Assembly (NCBI GenBank): GCA_947626005.1
Contig: CANQQM010000003.1
Span: forward strand, 1-48,683
Length of the DNA: 48,683 nucleotides
Source of the DNA: an uncultured Clostridia bacterium
GTDB lineage: Bacteria; Bacillota; Clostridia; Christensenellales; Borkfalkiaceae
Direction: 5' to 3'
Shown here piece after piece: positions 8,492 to 16,874 of this stretch. Numbering within the stretch: position 1 is the stretch's first letter; each line of letters opens with the position of its first letter. A program made the position numbers and the translations under genes. The notes under the pieces were generated by a model. It saw nothing but the letters and a program-made list of their open reading frames with translations, did no database searches and was not told the origin of the DNA.

Positions 8492-9344
8492 CTCCTTTCA
8501 CAAACATTGTCCCGAGGCCTTCGTCCGAGAGCAATTCCAATAAAATCGAATGTTTCACCCTTCCGTCGGTGATGAACACGCGGTTCACGCCGTTGCGGAT
8601 GGCGTCTTTACAGCACTGCACCTTGGGGATCATTCCCCCCGAGATGACGCCCGCCTTCATGAGCGACGGGATGTCGGAGACGTACACCTTGCGGATGAGG
8701 CTCTCCTCGTCCTCCCGATCTTCGAGCAGCCCGCGGGTGTCCGTCATGAGGATAAGGCTCTCCGCCTTGAGCGCTCCCGCGACGGCGGACGCCGCCGTGT
8801 CGGCGTTGACGTTGTAGATGTTGCCCTCGAGGTCCCCTCCGACGGAGGAAATGACGGGAAGATACCCCTTGTCGAGGCAATCGAGGATGATCCCCGTGTT
8901 CACCGTCTCGATCTTTCCGACGAAGCCGAGCTCCTCGGACTGCTTGCTGCAGAGGATCATATTGGCGTCGATCCCCGAAAGGCCGACCGACTGCGCCCCG
9001 TACGCCGAGAGCATATGCACAAGCGACTTGTTCACCTTCCCCGCAAGCACCATGCGGACGACCTCGGCGGTCGCCTCGTCGGTGTAGCGGAGACCGTTGA
9101 CAAAGCGGGATTCGATCCCCATCGATTTGAGCGTCTGGGAAATTTCGGGTCCCCCGCCGTGAACGAGCACGACGCGGATCCCGACGAAGCTCAAAAGGGT
9201 GAGATCGCGCATGACCGACTCCTTGAGTTCGTCGCCGAGCATCGCGCTCCCGCCGTACTTTATGACGAGGATCTTGTTCTGATATTTGCGAATATAGGGC
9301 ATCGCTTCAAGAAGAAACTCCGCCTGCTGTTCCTTTGCTGTCAC
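8487..9344 (-). CDS. argB: Acetylglutamate kinase
   Basis: Phosphorylates N-acetylglutamate in the second step of arginine synthesis. The amino-acid-kinase family signatures are present in the 285-residue protein: KYGGSAM at residues 29-35, VLVHGGGPEISQ, SRFVNGLRYTD, and AVAGALKAESLILMTD. It begins with GTG (a GGAGA element lies about 10 bases upstream), and this GTG overlaps the argJ TGA as GTGA. Feedback inhibition by arginine is common in the family; the N-terminal helix tied to that property seems present as AEFLLEAMPYIRKYQNK, so inhibition is possible but not proven. Confidence 0.97.
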   Translation of the reverse strand: MTAKEQQAEFLLEAMPYIRKYQNKILVIKYGGSAMLGDELKESVMRDLTLLSFVGIRVVLVHGGGPEISQTLKSMGIESRFVNGLRYTDEATAEVVRMVLAGKVNKSLVHMLSAYGAQSVGLSGIDANMILCSKQSEELGFVGKIETVNTGIILDCLDKGYLPVISSVGGDLEGNIYNVNADTAASAVAGALKAESLILMTDTRGLLEDREDEESLIRKVYVSDIPSLMKAGVISGGMIPKVQCCKDAIRNGVNRVFITDGRVKHSILLELLSDEGLGTMFVKGD

Positions 9345-10564
9345 GTTCTGTAATCTCCGTTGATCTTCACATAGTCATAGGTGAGGTCGCATCCCCACGC
9401 CGTAGCCCGCGCGGAGCCGTCATGGAGACGCACGTCGATCGAGATCTCCTTCTCGGAGAGCACCGATTTTGCAAATTCCTCCGAAAAAGGCACGTTGACC
9501 CCCGAGCGGTAGACGGGTACGACCCCCGACTTCGAACGGAAGTCGACGTCGATCCCTTTGGGATCGAGACGCGCCCCCGAGTAGCCGAGCGCACAGAGCA
9601 CTCTTCCGCCGTTCGCGTCCGCCCCGAAGATCATCGCCTTGACGAGGTTGGAGCAGACGACCGCCTTCGCGGCGAGATGGGCGTCCTTCGACGTCCGCGC
9701 CCCCTTCACGTTGCATTCGATGAGCTTGGTCGCTCCTTCGCCGTCGGCGGCAAGCATGCGGCAGAGCTCGGTCGTCACCTTTTTGAGCGCCCTGCGGAAG
9801 GCGGTGAAAGAGGGCCCTTCCGAGACGATCTCGGCGTTTCCCGCAAGTCCGTTTGCGAGGATGCAGAAGGTGTCGTTCGTCGAGGTGTCCGAGTCGACGC
9901 TCAGCATGTTGACGGAGTTGCGGATGTCCTGCGCAAGCGCCTTTTGGAGCATTTGGGAGGAAATTGCGACGTCCGTCGTCACAAAGAGAAGGAGGGTCGC
10001 CATGTTGGGGCAGATCATCCCCACTCCCTTTGCGATCGCGCCGATACGGCAGGTCTTGCCGTCGAGTTCGAATTCGTACGCCGTCTCCTTAAGGACGGTG
10101 TCCGTCGTCATGATGGCCTCTGCGGCGTGGCGGCTTCCCGACCAATCGGAGGTGAGGTCGTCGACGGCCATGGGCATCCCGTAGGCGAAGGGCTCGACGG
10201 AAAGTTTGAGCCCGATGACCCCCGTCGAGGCGATGATGACGTCGTTTGCGGGGATCCCCGCATACCGTTCGACGAGGGCGCAGGTCGCCTCGGCGATCTC
10301 TTCCCCGTCGGGATTGCAGGTATTCGCGTTGCCGCTGTTGACGACGACCGCCTGCGCATAGCCGTCCTCGAGGTGGCGCTTCGTCACGAGGATGGGCGCA
10401 CCCTTCACGAGGTTGGTCGTGTACACCCCCGCCGCGTGGCAGCGGACGTCGCTCACGATGAGGGCGAGGTCGCGTTTTATTTTGTTTTTGCGGATCCCGC
10501 AGTGCACACCGCCCGCGCGGAATCCCTTGGGGGCGCAAACGCCGCCCGAAATCTTGGAAATCAT
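9341..10564 (-). CDS. argJ: Bifunctional ornithine acetyltransferase / N-acetylglutamate synthase
   Basis: Recycles the acetyl group from N-acetylornithine to glutamate and may also use acetyl-CoA, so no separate argA or argE is required. The 407-residue precursor carries the autocleavage site in MICPNMATLLLF. By homology it is cut between Ala189 and Thr190, and Thr190 becomes the nucleophile of the beta chain. The N-terminus MISKISGGVCAPKGF is typical. It has its own promoter inside the end of argC, and its stop overlaps the argB start. Whether it is mono- or bifunctional cannot be told from sequence alone. Confidence 0.96.
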   Translation of the reverse strand: MISKISGGVCAPKGFRAGGVHCGIRKNKIKRDLALIVSDVRCHAAGVYTTNLVKGAPILVTKRHLEDGYAQAVVVNSGNANTCNPDGEEIAEATCALVERYAGIPANDVIIASTGVIGLKLSVEPFAYGMPMAVDDLTSDWSGSRHAAEAIMTTDTVLKETAYEFELDGKTCRIGAIAKGVGMICPNMATLLLFVTTDVAISSQMLQKALAQDIRNSVNMLSVDSDTSTNDTFCILANGLAGNAEIVSEGPSFTAFRRALKKVTTELCRMLAADGEGATKLIECNVKGARTSKDAHLAAKAVVCSNLVKAMIFGADANGGRVLCALGYSGARLDPKGIDVDFRSKSGVVPVYRSGVNVPFSEEFAKSVLSEKEISIDVRLHDGSARATAWGCDLTYDYVKINGDYRT

Positions 10565-10588
10565 CTTCTAAATTCCTTTATCTTAGCT

Positions 10589-10617
10589 ATTATATCATAA
10601 AGAAATGCTTTCGTCAA
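10589..10617 (-). promoter_or_regulatory. Sigma-A promoter for argJ, inside the 3' end of argC
   Basis: Minus-strand TTGACG at 10612-10617 and a perfect TATAAT at 10589-10594, spaced by 17 bases. The argC stop TGA lies immediately before the -10 box. The bases after the -10 (TATAATAGCTAAG) are identical to those after the argG -10, which hints at common control of the two promoters. Confidence 0.85.
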
Positions 10618-11521
10618 GCCCGCACGCAAGATTCATATTTTGAATTGCGGCGCCCGAGGCCCCTTTCCCGAGATTGTCGAAACGGGCGGCAAGGGTGATG
10701 CGCTCATCGTTCCCGCCGACGAAGATCTCGAGCTCGTTGGTGCCGCGGAAGCGGTTTGCGGAGAGGTAGCCCTCCTCCGAATTTTGCGTAACATGTATGA
10801 ACCTCTGCGTGGCATAGTACTCTGCAAAAAACGCAAATAGGTCCTCCACCCCCATCTTTTTCGCCAAGAGACGCCCGAAGAGCGGCACGGTGACGCACAT
10901 GCCGCAGTCGAAGTCGCCGACGGCGGGAAGGAAGGCGGGCGGGGAAGAAAGGCCTCCGATCGCCGTCATTTCCTTGAGGTGTTTATGCATCTGCCCGAGG
11001 CCGTAGACGCGGGGCGCGTCGAGAAGGGAGCTCCGCCCCTCCTCTTCGTAGGCGGCGATCATCTTCTTCCCTCCCCCCGTGTAGCCCGTGAGGGATGCGG
11101 CGACGAAGGGATAGTCGGGAGCGGCGATGCCGCACTTCACAAGCGGATAGACAAGCGCCAGAAACCCGCTTGCGTGGCACCCGGGATTGGCGATGCGCTT
11201 GCTTTTTTTAATTGCCTCGCGAAAGGAGGCGTCGAGTTCGGGGAAGCCGTAGGCCCACCCCTTCTCGGTGCGGTGCGCCGTCGAGGCGTCGATCACGACC
11301 GTATGCTCGTTCGAGAGCAGCCCCACCGCTTCCCGCGCCGCGTCGTCGGGCAGGCAGAGAAAGACGACGTCGCTCGAGTTGATGGCCTCCCGCCGCGCCT
11401 TCAAGGACTTCCTCTCCTCCTCGGGAAGGGTGATGAGCGAAACGTCCGTGCGGGCAAGAAGGCGGCCGCGGACGCCGAGCCCCGTCGTCCCCGCGCTCCC
11501 GTCGATAAATACATTCAGCAT
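10595..11521 (-). CDS. argC: N-acetyl-gamma-glutamyl-phosphate reductase, short type
   Basis: NADPH-dependent reductase of N-acetylglutamyl phosphate. At 308 residues it belongs to the short class of ArgC. It has the nucleotide-binding start MLNVFIDGSAGTTGLG, the catalytic Cys115 in IANPGCHASG, and the GYTGGGKKMI loop. No clear Shine-Dalgarno sequence precedes the ATG. The 40 bases after argG instead form a GC-rich hairpin (GGGCTCCGC/GCGGGGCCC), so its translation may rely on read-through from argG. Its last codons overlap the argJ promoter. Confidence 0.95.
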   Translation of the reverse strand: MLNVFIDGSAGTTGLGVRGRLLARTDVSLITLPEEERKSLKARREAINSSDVVFLCLPDDAAREAVGLLSNEHTVVIDASTAHRTEKGWAYGFPELDASFREAIKKSKRIANPGCHASGFLALVYPLVKCGIAAPDYPFVAASLTGYTGGGKKMIAAYEEEGRSSLLDAPRVYGLGQMHKHLKEMTAIGGLSSPPAFLPAVGDFDCGMCVTVPLFGRLLAKKMGVEDLFAFFAEYYATQRFIHVTQNSEEGYLSANRFRGTNELEIFVGGNDERITLAARFDNLGKGASGAAIQNMNLACGLDESISL

Positions 11522-11561
11522 AACGAAATCCGAGGGCCCCGCAATGCGGAGCCCGCGTCCT

Positions 11562-12791
11562 TTAATCCTTGCGTTTTTGGTCGAGCAGCGCCTTGACCTT
11601 GATAGGCAGCCCGAAGAGGTTGATAAAGCCCTCCGAATCCTTCTGCGAATAGGCGCCGCCGTCGTCGGAGAAGGTCGCGATGTCCTCGCTGTAGAGGGAA
11701 TAGGGCGACGTCACGCCGGCGTTGATGATGTTCCCCTTGTAGATGCACAGCTTCACATCGCCCGTGACGCATTCCTGCGTCTTGGTGACGAAGGCGGAAA
11801 GCGCCTCGCGAAGGGGGGTGAACCACTGGCCGTCGTACACCATTTCGCCGAATTTGACGGCGACGAGCTGCTTATAGTGCTGGGTCGCCTTGTCGAGGCA
11901 GATCGTCTCGAGGATGCGGTGCGCCTCATAGAGGATCGCGCCGCCCGGGGTCTCGTACACGCCGCGGGACTTCATGCCGACGAGGCGGTTCTCGACGATG
12001 TCCGCAAGCCCCACGCCGTTCCTGCCGCCGATCTCGTTGAGTTTCTCGATGAGGGCGACGGCGTCGTACGAAGTGCCGTCGATGGCGGTCGGGATCCCCT
12101 TCTCGAAGTGAAGGGTGAGGTATTCGGGCGCGTCGGGCGCACGGAAGGGAGAGACGCCGAGTTCGAGGAAGCCCTCCTTGTCGTACTGCGGCTCGTTTGC
12201 GGGATCCTCGAGGTCAAGCCCCTCATGCGAGAGGTGCCAGAGGTTTTTATCCTTCGAATAGTTGGTCTCGCGGTTGATGCGGAGCGGGATGTTGTGCGCC
12301 TCGGCGTACTCGATCTCCTCCTCGCGCGATTTGATGTTCCAGATGCGCCACGGGGCGATGATGGTCATTTCGGGTGCGAACGCCTTGATCGACAGTTCGA
12401 AGCGCACCTGATCGTTCCCCTTGCCCGTGCAGCCGTGGCAGATGGCGTCTGCCCCCTCTTTCTTGGCGATCTCGACGATCCCCTTCGCGATGACGGGGCG
12501 GGCAAACGACGTTCCGAGAAGATATTTTTCTTCGTAGACCGCCCCCGCCTGCATGGTCGGGAAGATGTAATCTTCGACGAATTCCTTCTTGAGGTCGAGC
12601 ACATAGAGCTTGCTTGCGCCCGTCTTTTTCGCCTTCTCTTCGAGCCCGTCGAGCTCGGTCCCCTGCCCGACGTCGCCCGAGACCGCGATGACCTCGCAAT
12701 TGTCGTAATTTTCCTTGAGCCAAGGGATGATGATGGATGTGTCGAGCCCGCCGGAGTAGGCGAGGACGACCTTGCGAATGGGTTTTTTCAT
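11562..12791 (-). CDS. argG: Argininosuccinate synthase
   Basis: Condenses citrulline and aspartate with ATP to argininosuccinate. The 409-residue protein has the ATP pyrophosphatase P-loop ([10 protein letters not shown], residues 10-19), DVGQG, and the citrulline/aspartate motif [13 protein letters not shown]. It is the first gene of the arginine operon; its own promoter lies 33-61 bases upstream and AAGGACGG serves as ribosome site. The partner argH, which would finish arginine synthesis, is not found in this window. Confidence 0.97.
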   Translation of the reverse strand: MKKPIRKVVLAYSGGLDTSIIIPWLKENYDNCEVIAVSGDVGQGTELDGLEEKAKKTGASKLYVLDLKKEFVEDYIFPTMQAGAVYEEKYLLGTSFARPVIAKGIVEIAKKEGADAICHGCTGKGNDQVRFELSIKAFAPEMTIIAPWRIWNIKSREEEIEYAEAHNIPLRINRETNYSKDKNLWHLSHEGLDLEDPANEPQYDKEGFLELGVSPFRAPDAPEYLTLHFEKGIPTAIDGTSYDAVALIEKLNEIGGRNGVGLADIVENRLVGMKSRGVYETPGGAILYEAHRILETICLDKATQHYKQLVAVKFGEMVYDGQWFTPLREALSAFVTKTQECVTGDVKLCIYKGNIINAGVTSPYSLYSEDIATFSDDGGAYSQKDSEGFINLFGLPIKVKALLDQKRKD

Positions 12792-12823
12792 AAATTCCGT
12801 CCTTTTCCGAAGTTTCCTTAGCT

Positions 12824-12869
12824 ATTATACAAAGGGAAGGGGCGCAAGTCAAGCGTTTGCACCCCTTCC
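12824..12869 (-). promoter_or_regulatory. argG promoter with overlapping inverted repeat
   Basis: Minus-strand TTGACT at 12847-12852 and TATAAT at 12824-12829, spacer 17. An imperfect inverted repeat (GGAAGGGGTGCAA with TTGCGCCCCTTCC, arms 12857-12869 and 12835-12847) straddles the -35 box. It could be an operator or a weak terminator for the operon that ends at 12952. A stretch at 12942-12957 resembles half of an ARG box (TGAATATTTATT), but too weakly to call. Confidence 0.8.
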
Positions 12870-12951
12870 GAGACAAAATCTTTTTATATTTTCCGAATAT
12901 TTTTTTATGAGTGCCCTTCAAAAACAATATATATGCAAAATGAGTGAATAT

Positions 12952-13398
12952 TTATTGCTCTTTATAGGCGGGATAGAAGCGGAGGATCTCCTCTTTCGTG
13001 AACTGCTCACGGTACTTTGCGAAGGGAACGCGGCGGTAGAGGGTGAACTTTTCGCGGGAGGACTGCGTCTCGAACACGCAGATAAATTTGTTGCGCTTCG
13101 TTTTGACCGAAACGCAGCCCTCTTTTACGTCGTAGGTGAAGATCTTGCGCTTCGTCTTGACGTTGACGACTTCGGGGGAAATTTCCAGCCCGATCGCCGT
13201 TCCGAGGGTGAACTTCAAGGTATAGACCGCATAGACCGTAAGGAACACGACGAGGATCCCCGCCGCGACGAACCAAAAGGCGAGGTAGCCGCTGAAGGCG
13301 AACACGGCGCAGACCATGAACGCGGGGATCGTCACACAGCCGAACGCGACGAAGAAGTGCCGCATCACGGTGACGAAATGAATGATGTCCTCCTTCAT
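12952..13398 (-). CDS. Small two-TM membrane protein, unknown function
   Basis: A 148-residue protein with two hydrophobic segments (about 13-34 and 37-60) and a basic C-terminal tail of ~85 residues that alternates hydrophobic and charged residues (NVKTKRKIFTYDVKEGCVSV), like a beta-rich PH-type domain. The start MKEDIIHF was chosen because its ATG overlaps the upstream flavin reductase stop (ATGA); the longer frame reads through that gene. It ends an operon with the thioesterase and flavin reductase. I do not recognise the family. Confidence 0.75.
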   Translation of the reverse strand: MKEDIIHFVTVMRHFFVAFGCVTIPAFMVCAVFAFSGYLAFWFVAAGILVVFLTVYAVYTLKFTLGTAIGLEISPEVVNVKTKRKIFTYDVKEGCVSVKTKRNKFICVFETQSSREKFTLYRRVPFAKYREQFTKEEILRFYPAYKEQ

Positions 13399-13955
13399 TC
13401 CCCCTGCTCCTTGGCGGTAAACCCGTAGGTGCCGAGCATCTTGCCCGTCTCGAGGTATTTTCCGTTCGAATAGGTGACGAGCGCCCCCTCGGGAATGGCG
13501 ACGCGGCCCCCCTTCACATATTCCTCCGCCGCGCGGATGCCGAGGATCTCCCCGAAGAACACGGCGTGCGTGGGAAGGTCTACCCTGTTTATGACCTTGC
13601 ACTCGATGGAGAGCGGGCTCTCCTTCACGGAGGGACAGCGGACGTTCTTTCCCGCCTCACGCGAAATGCCCGCGCGGGGGAACTTGTCGCCGTCCCTTCC
13701 CGAGAGCACGCCGCAGCGGTCGAGGGAGCGGACGAGCTCCTTGGGAATGAGGTTGACGGTGAACTCCCCCGTCCTCTCGATGATGGGAAGAGAGTAGCGG
13801 GAATAGCGCACGGCGATCGTGAGGATGGGAGGCTCGGAATTGACCGTTCCCACCCATGCGAGGGTGATCGCATTGCTCTCCGCTTCGTCGCCGCAAGTGA
13901 CGATGACGGCGGGAAGAGGCGCAAGCGCCGTAGACGGTTTGAGATCGATCTTCAT
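13395..13955 (-). CDS. Flavin reductase-like FMN-binding protein
   Basis: A 186-residue protein of the flavin reductase / FMN-binding split-barrel family. It is recognisable from the opening PLPAVIVTCGDEAESNAITLAWVG, continuing NSEPPILTIAVR, and then FTVNLIP and HAVFFGEI. Such proteins bind FMN and often supply reduced flavin or act as small oxidoreductases; the substrate here is unknown. A good AAGGAG lies ahead of the ATG. It follows the acyl-ACP thioesterase by 15 bases and overlaps the membrane protein behind it. Nothing in the context fixes its role. Confidence 0.85.
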   Translation of the reverse strand: MKIDLKPSTALAPLPAVIVTCGDEAESNAITLAWVGTVNSEPPILTIAVRYSRYSLPIIERTGEFTVNLIPKELVRSLDRCGVLSGRDGDKFPRAGISREAGKNVRCPSVKESPLSIECKVINRVDLPTHAVFFGEILGIRAAEEYVKGGRVAIPEGALVTYSNGKYLETGKMLGTYGFTAKEQGE

Positions 13956-13970
13956 AAATTTCTCCTTGGC

Positions 13971-14702
13971 TTAAAATATCAATTCGCAGCGCGTGAACAC
14001 TTCTTCTTCGCTTCGGGCTTCGAGAAGGGTCGACGCGCCGCGGTCCTCGCGGCAGAGGGTGAGCTCGACGCCCTCCCGCGCCTGTCTTTCGTAGGCGATG
14101 CGGAAGGCCCGCACCCGACGGGAGGAGAGCTCGTCCATCGAAAAGCAATCGGTGAAGAAATCGAGGTAACGCGCGTTGTTCGCATGAAGATAGTGGTCGC
14201 AGACGCTGTTTCGCACCGTGAACGAATAGACCTTCTGCCCGTTTTGAAGGGGCGGGATCTTCCAATTCGGGACGGAGACGGCCTCCTCCGCGCGGTAGGG
14301 ACAGCGGTCGTGCACCTCCCCCATCCGTGCGGGAAGCTGAAGGGAGAAGTCGTCGAGGTCGACGAGACACCAGCGGGACGCGACGGCGGCGACCTCCTTC
14401 CCCGCACCGTCGAAGAGACGGGAATCGCGGCGGAAGATGAAGTGACGGGGCGGCAAGGGCCACGTTTCGACGGTGAGCGCGTCGCCGAGCACGATCGGGC
14501 AGAAGAGCTCCGCATAGGTGTGGACGATGAGAAAGCCGCACCGCTTTTGCTTGAGCGCCGTGTAGCCGAAGCCGAGCTCATCCGCACTCGCCCCCGCCGA
14601 TTCCTGCGTTAGGGCAAGAAGAGAAGAGAGCTTGAGCTCGTCCCGAAAGTCGAAATCGGAATGCTTGAGGTCGTATTTTTTGAAATTCGCATAACCGCTC
14701 AT
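13971..14702 (-). CDS. Acyl-ACP thioesterase
   Basis: Double hot-dog enzyme (243 residues) that releases free fatty acids from acyl carrier protein. Recognisable features are the first-domain segment LALTQESAGASADELGFGY, then TVETWPLPPRHFIFRRDSRL and SRWCLVDLDDF, and the second-domain segment NSVCDHYLHANNARYLDF. In the family an Asn/His pair plus a nearby acidic residue or Cys serves catalysis; here N and H occur in the last segment. The start MSGYANF was chosen because the promoter -10 lies only 6 bases upstream, so the mRNA probably has no leader. The upstream frame would run back through that promoter and into the amidase gene. Confidence 0.9.
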   Translation of the reverse strand: MSGYANFKKYDLKHSDFDFRDELKLSSLLALTQESAGASADELGFGYTALKQKRCGFLIVHTYAELFCPIVLGDALTVETWPLPPRHFIFRRDSRLFDGAGKEVAAVASRWCLVDLDDFSLQLPARMGEVHDRCPYRAEEAVSVPNWKIPPLQNGQKVYSFTVRNSVCDHYLHANNARYLDFFTDCFSMDELSSRRVRAFRIAYERQAREGVELTLCREDRGASTLLEARSEEEVFTRCELIF

Positions 14703-14708
14703 ACGCAA

Positions 14709-14737
14709 AGTATAGCATGCGCAAAGGAAAATGTCAA
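14709..14737 (-). promoter_or_regulatory. Sigma-A promoter of the thioesterase gene, predicts leaderless mRNA
   Basis: Minus-strand consensus TTGACA at 14732-14737, 17-base spacer, TGC-TATACT with the -10 at 14709-14714. Only six bases (TTGCGT) separate the -10 from ATG, so transcription would begin at or next to the A of the start codon. The TGA inside TTGACA is the amidase stop codon. Confidence 0.85.
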
Positions 14738-15441
14738 GCCGAAAGATTGCCCTCCGCAAGAAAGCCGAGAGCGCCGCGGAGAATGGCGTCGCAGAGCTTT
14801 CCGCGGTAGGCATCGTCAAGAAGAAGGGCCTCGTCCTCTGGATTGGATAAAAATCCGCATTCGACGATGACGGAGGGCGTCTCGGAGCAGTTGAGGACGA
14901 AGTAGTCCCCCTTGAGCGCTTCGCTCTTTTTGACGCACTCGGGCATTTCGTTTAGGGCCGTCTGAATGAGGCAGGCAAGCGTTTTCGAGGGCTCCGAGCT
15001 CTCCCTGTAAAAGACCTGTGCGCCGCGGCGGGAGGTCGCGGAGAAAAAGTTCTGATGCACGGAGATGACGGCGGCGGGCGACGTTTTGCGGATGATCTCG
15101 GCGCGGCGGTCCATGTCCCGACGCTTGTACCCCGCCGTCGCCGCCCCGTACAGCCCCGCCTCCGTCGGCCGCGTCTGAACGACGAGAAAGCCCGCGTCCT
15201 CGAATTTTTGTTGGAGGATGCGGGAGATCGCGAGGTTGATGTCGCTCTCCTTGGTTTTCGACTGCGTTCCGACGACCCCGCCGTCGACGCCGCCGTGCCC
15301 CGCATCGATGACGACGGTGAGGCGCTGCGACTCGGAGGCCGTCTTGGAGAGGGCAAAAAAGCAGAGAACAAACATCGCCGAGGCGGCAAGCGCGAGGCAC
15401 CACGCCCCCCATGCGGCCCTGTGGCGGGAAAAGAAGTTCAT
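14734..15441 (-). CDS. N-acetylmuramoyl-L-alanine amidase (Amidase_3, CwlD-like)
   Basis: Zinc amidase of 235 residues that cleaves the bond between muramic acid and L-Ala in peptidoglycan. A signal-anchor segment (about residues 13-33) is followed by the catalytic domain: VVIDAGHGGVDGG (zinc His), SDINLAISRILQQ, VISVHQNFF (second zinc His), and the catalytic Glu in PSVIVECGFLSNPEDE. Size and layout match CwlD of spore formers, which helps make muramic lactam in the cortex, but other cell-wall roles are possible. A TATAGT box 5 bases before the ATG could serve as a leaderless start; its -35 is poor. Confidence 0.93.
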   Translation of the reverse strand: MNFFSRHRAAWGAWCLALAASAMFVLCFFALSKTASESQRLTVVIDAGHGGVDGGVVGTQSKTKESDINLAISRILQQKFEDAGFLVVQTRPTEAGLYGAATAGYKRRDMDRRAEIIRKTSPAAVISVHQNFFSATSRRGAQVFYRESSEPSKTLACLIQTALNEMPECVKKSEALKGDYFVLNCSETPSVIVECGFLSNPEDEALLLDDAYRGKLCDAILRGALGFLAEGNLSA

Positions 15442-15465
15442 GCGCTACTATATGCGCGGACAAGG

Positions 15466-15496
15466 AAAAATAGAAGCGTCCGCGGCTTGCGGACGC
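15466..15496 (-). terminator. Terminator of nfnA-nfnB
   Basis: Minus-strand hairpin GCGTCCGC-AAGCC-GCGGACGC followed by TTCTATTTTT, right after the nfnB stop. Confidence 0.85.
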
Positions 15497-15500
15497 CCCT

Positions 15501-16874
15501 TCAACTTTCTTTGGAAAGGTCCTCGTCGATGGCGATCGCCGCGCGTTTTCCCGCCCCCATTGCGAGAATCACCGTCGCGGAGCCCGTGACGGCGTCCCCT
15601 CCCGCATACACGCGGGGAAGGGAAGTCCGCCCCCATTCGTCGGCGACGATCTCCCCGCGGGGCTTTACTTCGAGCCCCTCCGTCGTCCGCTCCACGAGGG
15701 GATTGGGGGAGGTCCCGAGCGCCATGATGACGGCGTCCGCCGGAAGGGTGAATTCGCTCCCCTCCTTCACGACGGGGCGCCGCCGCCCGCTTTCGTCCTC
15801 TTCGCCGAGGGTCATTCCGACGCAGCGGATCCCCGTCACCTTCCCCTCTTCCTCCAAGATGCGCACGGGGAGGGTGAGGAAGCGGAAACGCACCCCCTCC
15901 TCCTTTGCGTGCTCCACCTCCTCCTTGCGGGCGGGAAGCTCCTCTTCCGAACGGCGGTAGAGGACGGTCACCGACGCTGCGCCGAGGCGCACCGCACAGC
16001 GCGCCGCGTCCATGGCGACGTTGCCGCCGCCCACGACGATCACCTTCTCCGCCCGATAGACGGGGGTTTCGCTGTCCTTTTCGTAGGCGCGCATGAGGTT
16101 GGTGCGCGTCAGATATTCGTTTGCGGAAAAGACGCCGCTTGCGTTCTCTCCCTCGATCCCCATGAAGCGGGGAAGGCCCGCTCCCGTGCCGAGAAAGACG
16201 GCGTCGAACTTATCGAGAAGTTCCCCGACCGTCATCGACTGCCCGACGACGGCGTTCGTGACGATCTTCACCCCGCGGGAGGTGAGCGCGTCGATCTCGC
16301 GGCGGACGACCTCCTTGGGGAGGCGGAAATTGGGGATCCCATAGACGAGCACCCCGCCCGCGACGTGCAGCGCTTCAAAGATGACCGCCTCGTATCCCCT
16401 TGCGGTAAGTTCTCCCGCGCAGGCAAGCCCCGCGGGGCCCGATCCGACGATGGCGACCCTCCCCTTCTTCCCGACGGGCTTCGGCTTGGGGCGGGCGGCA
16501 CGGTCGGCGACGAACCGTTCGAGCCGTCCGATCGCGACCGCTTCGCCGCGGATCCCGAGGGTACACTTCCCCTCGCACTGCGTCTCCTGCGGGCACACTC
16601 TTCCCGAGACGGCGGGAAGGGAGGACGCCGAGACGATCTTTTCGTATGCTTCGCCGAACTTTCCCTCCGCGACGAGCGCAAGGAATTCGGGAATGGGCAC
16701 GCCCACGGGGCATCCCTTCGCGCAGGGGCGGTTTTTACAGCCGAGACAGCGCTTCGCCTCGGCGATCGCGGTCTCTTCGTCGTAGCCGAGCGCGACCTCT
16801 TCGAAGTCCGAACGGCGGGAAATAGGGTCGCGGACGGGCATCGGATTTCTGCCCCCCGTGTTTCTTTCGCTCAT
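15501..16874 (-). CDS. nfnB: NfnB / glutamate synthase small-subunit type flavoprotein
   Basis: A 457-residue FAD/NAD(P)-binding protein of the GltD family. The N-terminal cysteines CLGCKNRPCAKGCPVGVPIP and CPQETQCEGKC would hold [4Fe-4S] clusters. Two Rossmann motifs follow, VAIVGSGPAGLACAGEL (FAD) and VIVVGGGNVAMDAARCA (NADPH), with GGDAVTGSATVILAMGAGKRAA near the end. Next to the PyrK-like subunit, with an ATGA overlap, it fits NADH-dependent reduced ferredoxin:NADP oxidoreductase (NfnAB), which bifurcates electrons in anaerobes. The alternative, a lone glutamate synthase small chain, is less likely because no large subunit is nearby. Confidence 0.9.
   Translation of the reverse strand: MSERNTGGRNPMPVRDPISRRSDFEEVALGYDEETAIAEAKRCLGCKNRPCAKGCPVGVPIPEFLALVAEGKFGEAYEKIVSASSLPAVSGRVCPQETQCEGKCTLGIRGEAVAIGRLERFVADRAARPKPKPVGKKGRVAIVGSGPAGLACAGELTARGYEAVIFEALHVAGGVLVYGIPNFRLPKEVVRREIDALTSRGVKIVTNAVVGQSMTVGELLDKFDAVFLGTGAGLPRFMGIEGENASGVFSANEYLTRTNLMRAYEKDSETPVYRAEKVIVVGGGNVAMDAARCAVRLGAASVTVLYRRSEEELPARKEEVEHAKEEGVRFRFLTLPVRILEEEGKVTGIRCVGMTLGEEDESGRRRPVVKEGSEFTLPADAVIMALGTSPNPLVERTTEGLEVKPRGEIVADEWGRTSLPRVYAGGDAVTGSATVILAMGAGKRAAIAIDEDLSKES

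Noticed and set aside
12942-12957. ARG box upstream of argG
   Set aside because: Only a half match to the palindrome, about 100 bases from the promoter and overlapping the stop of the neighbouring gene.
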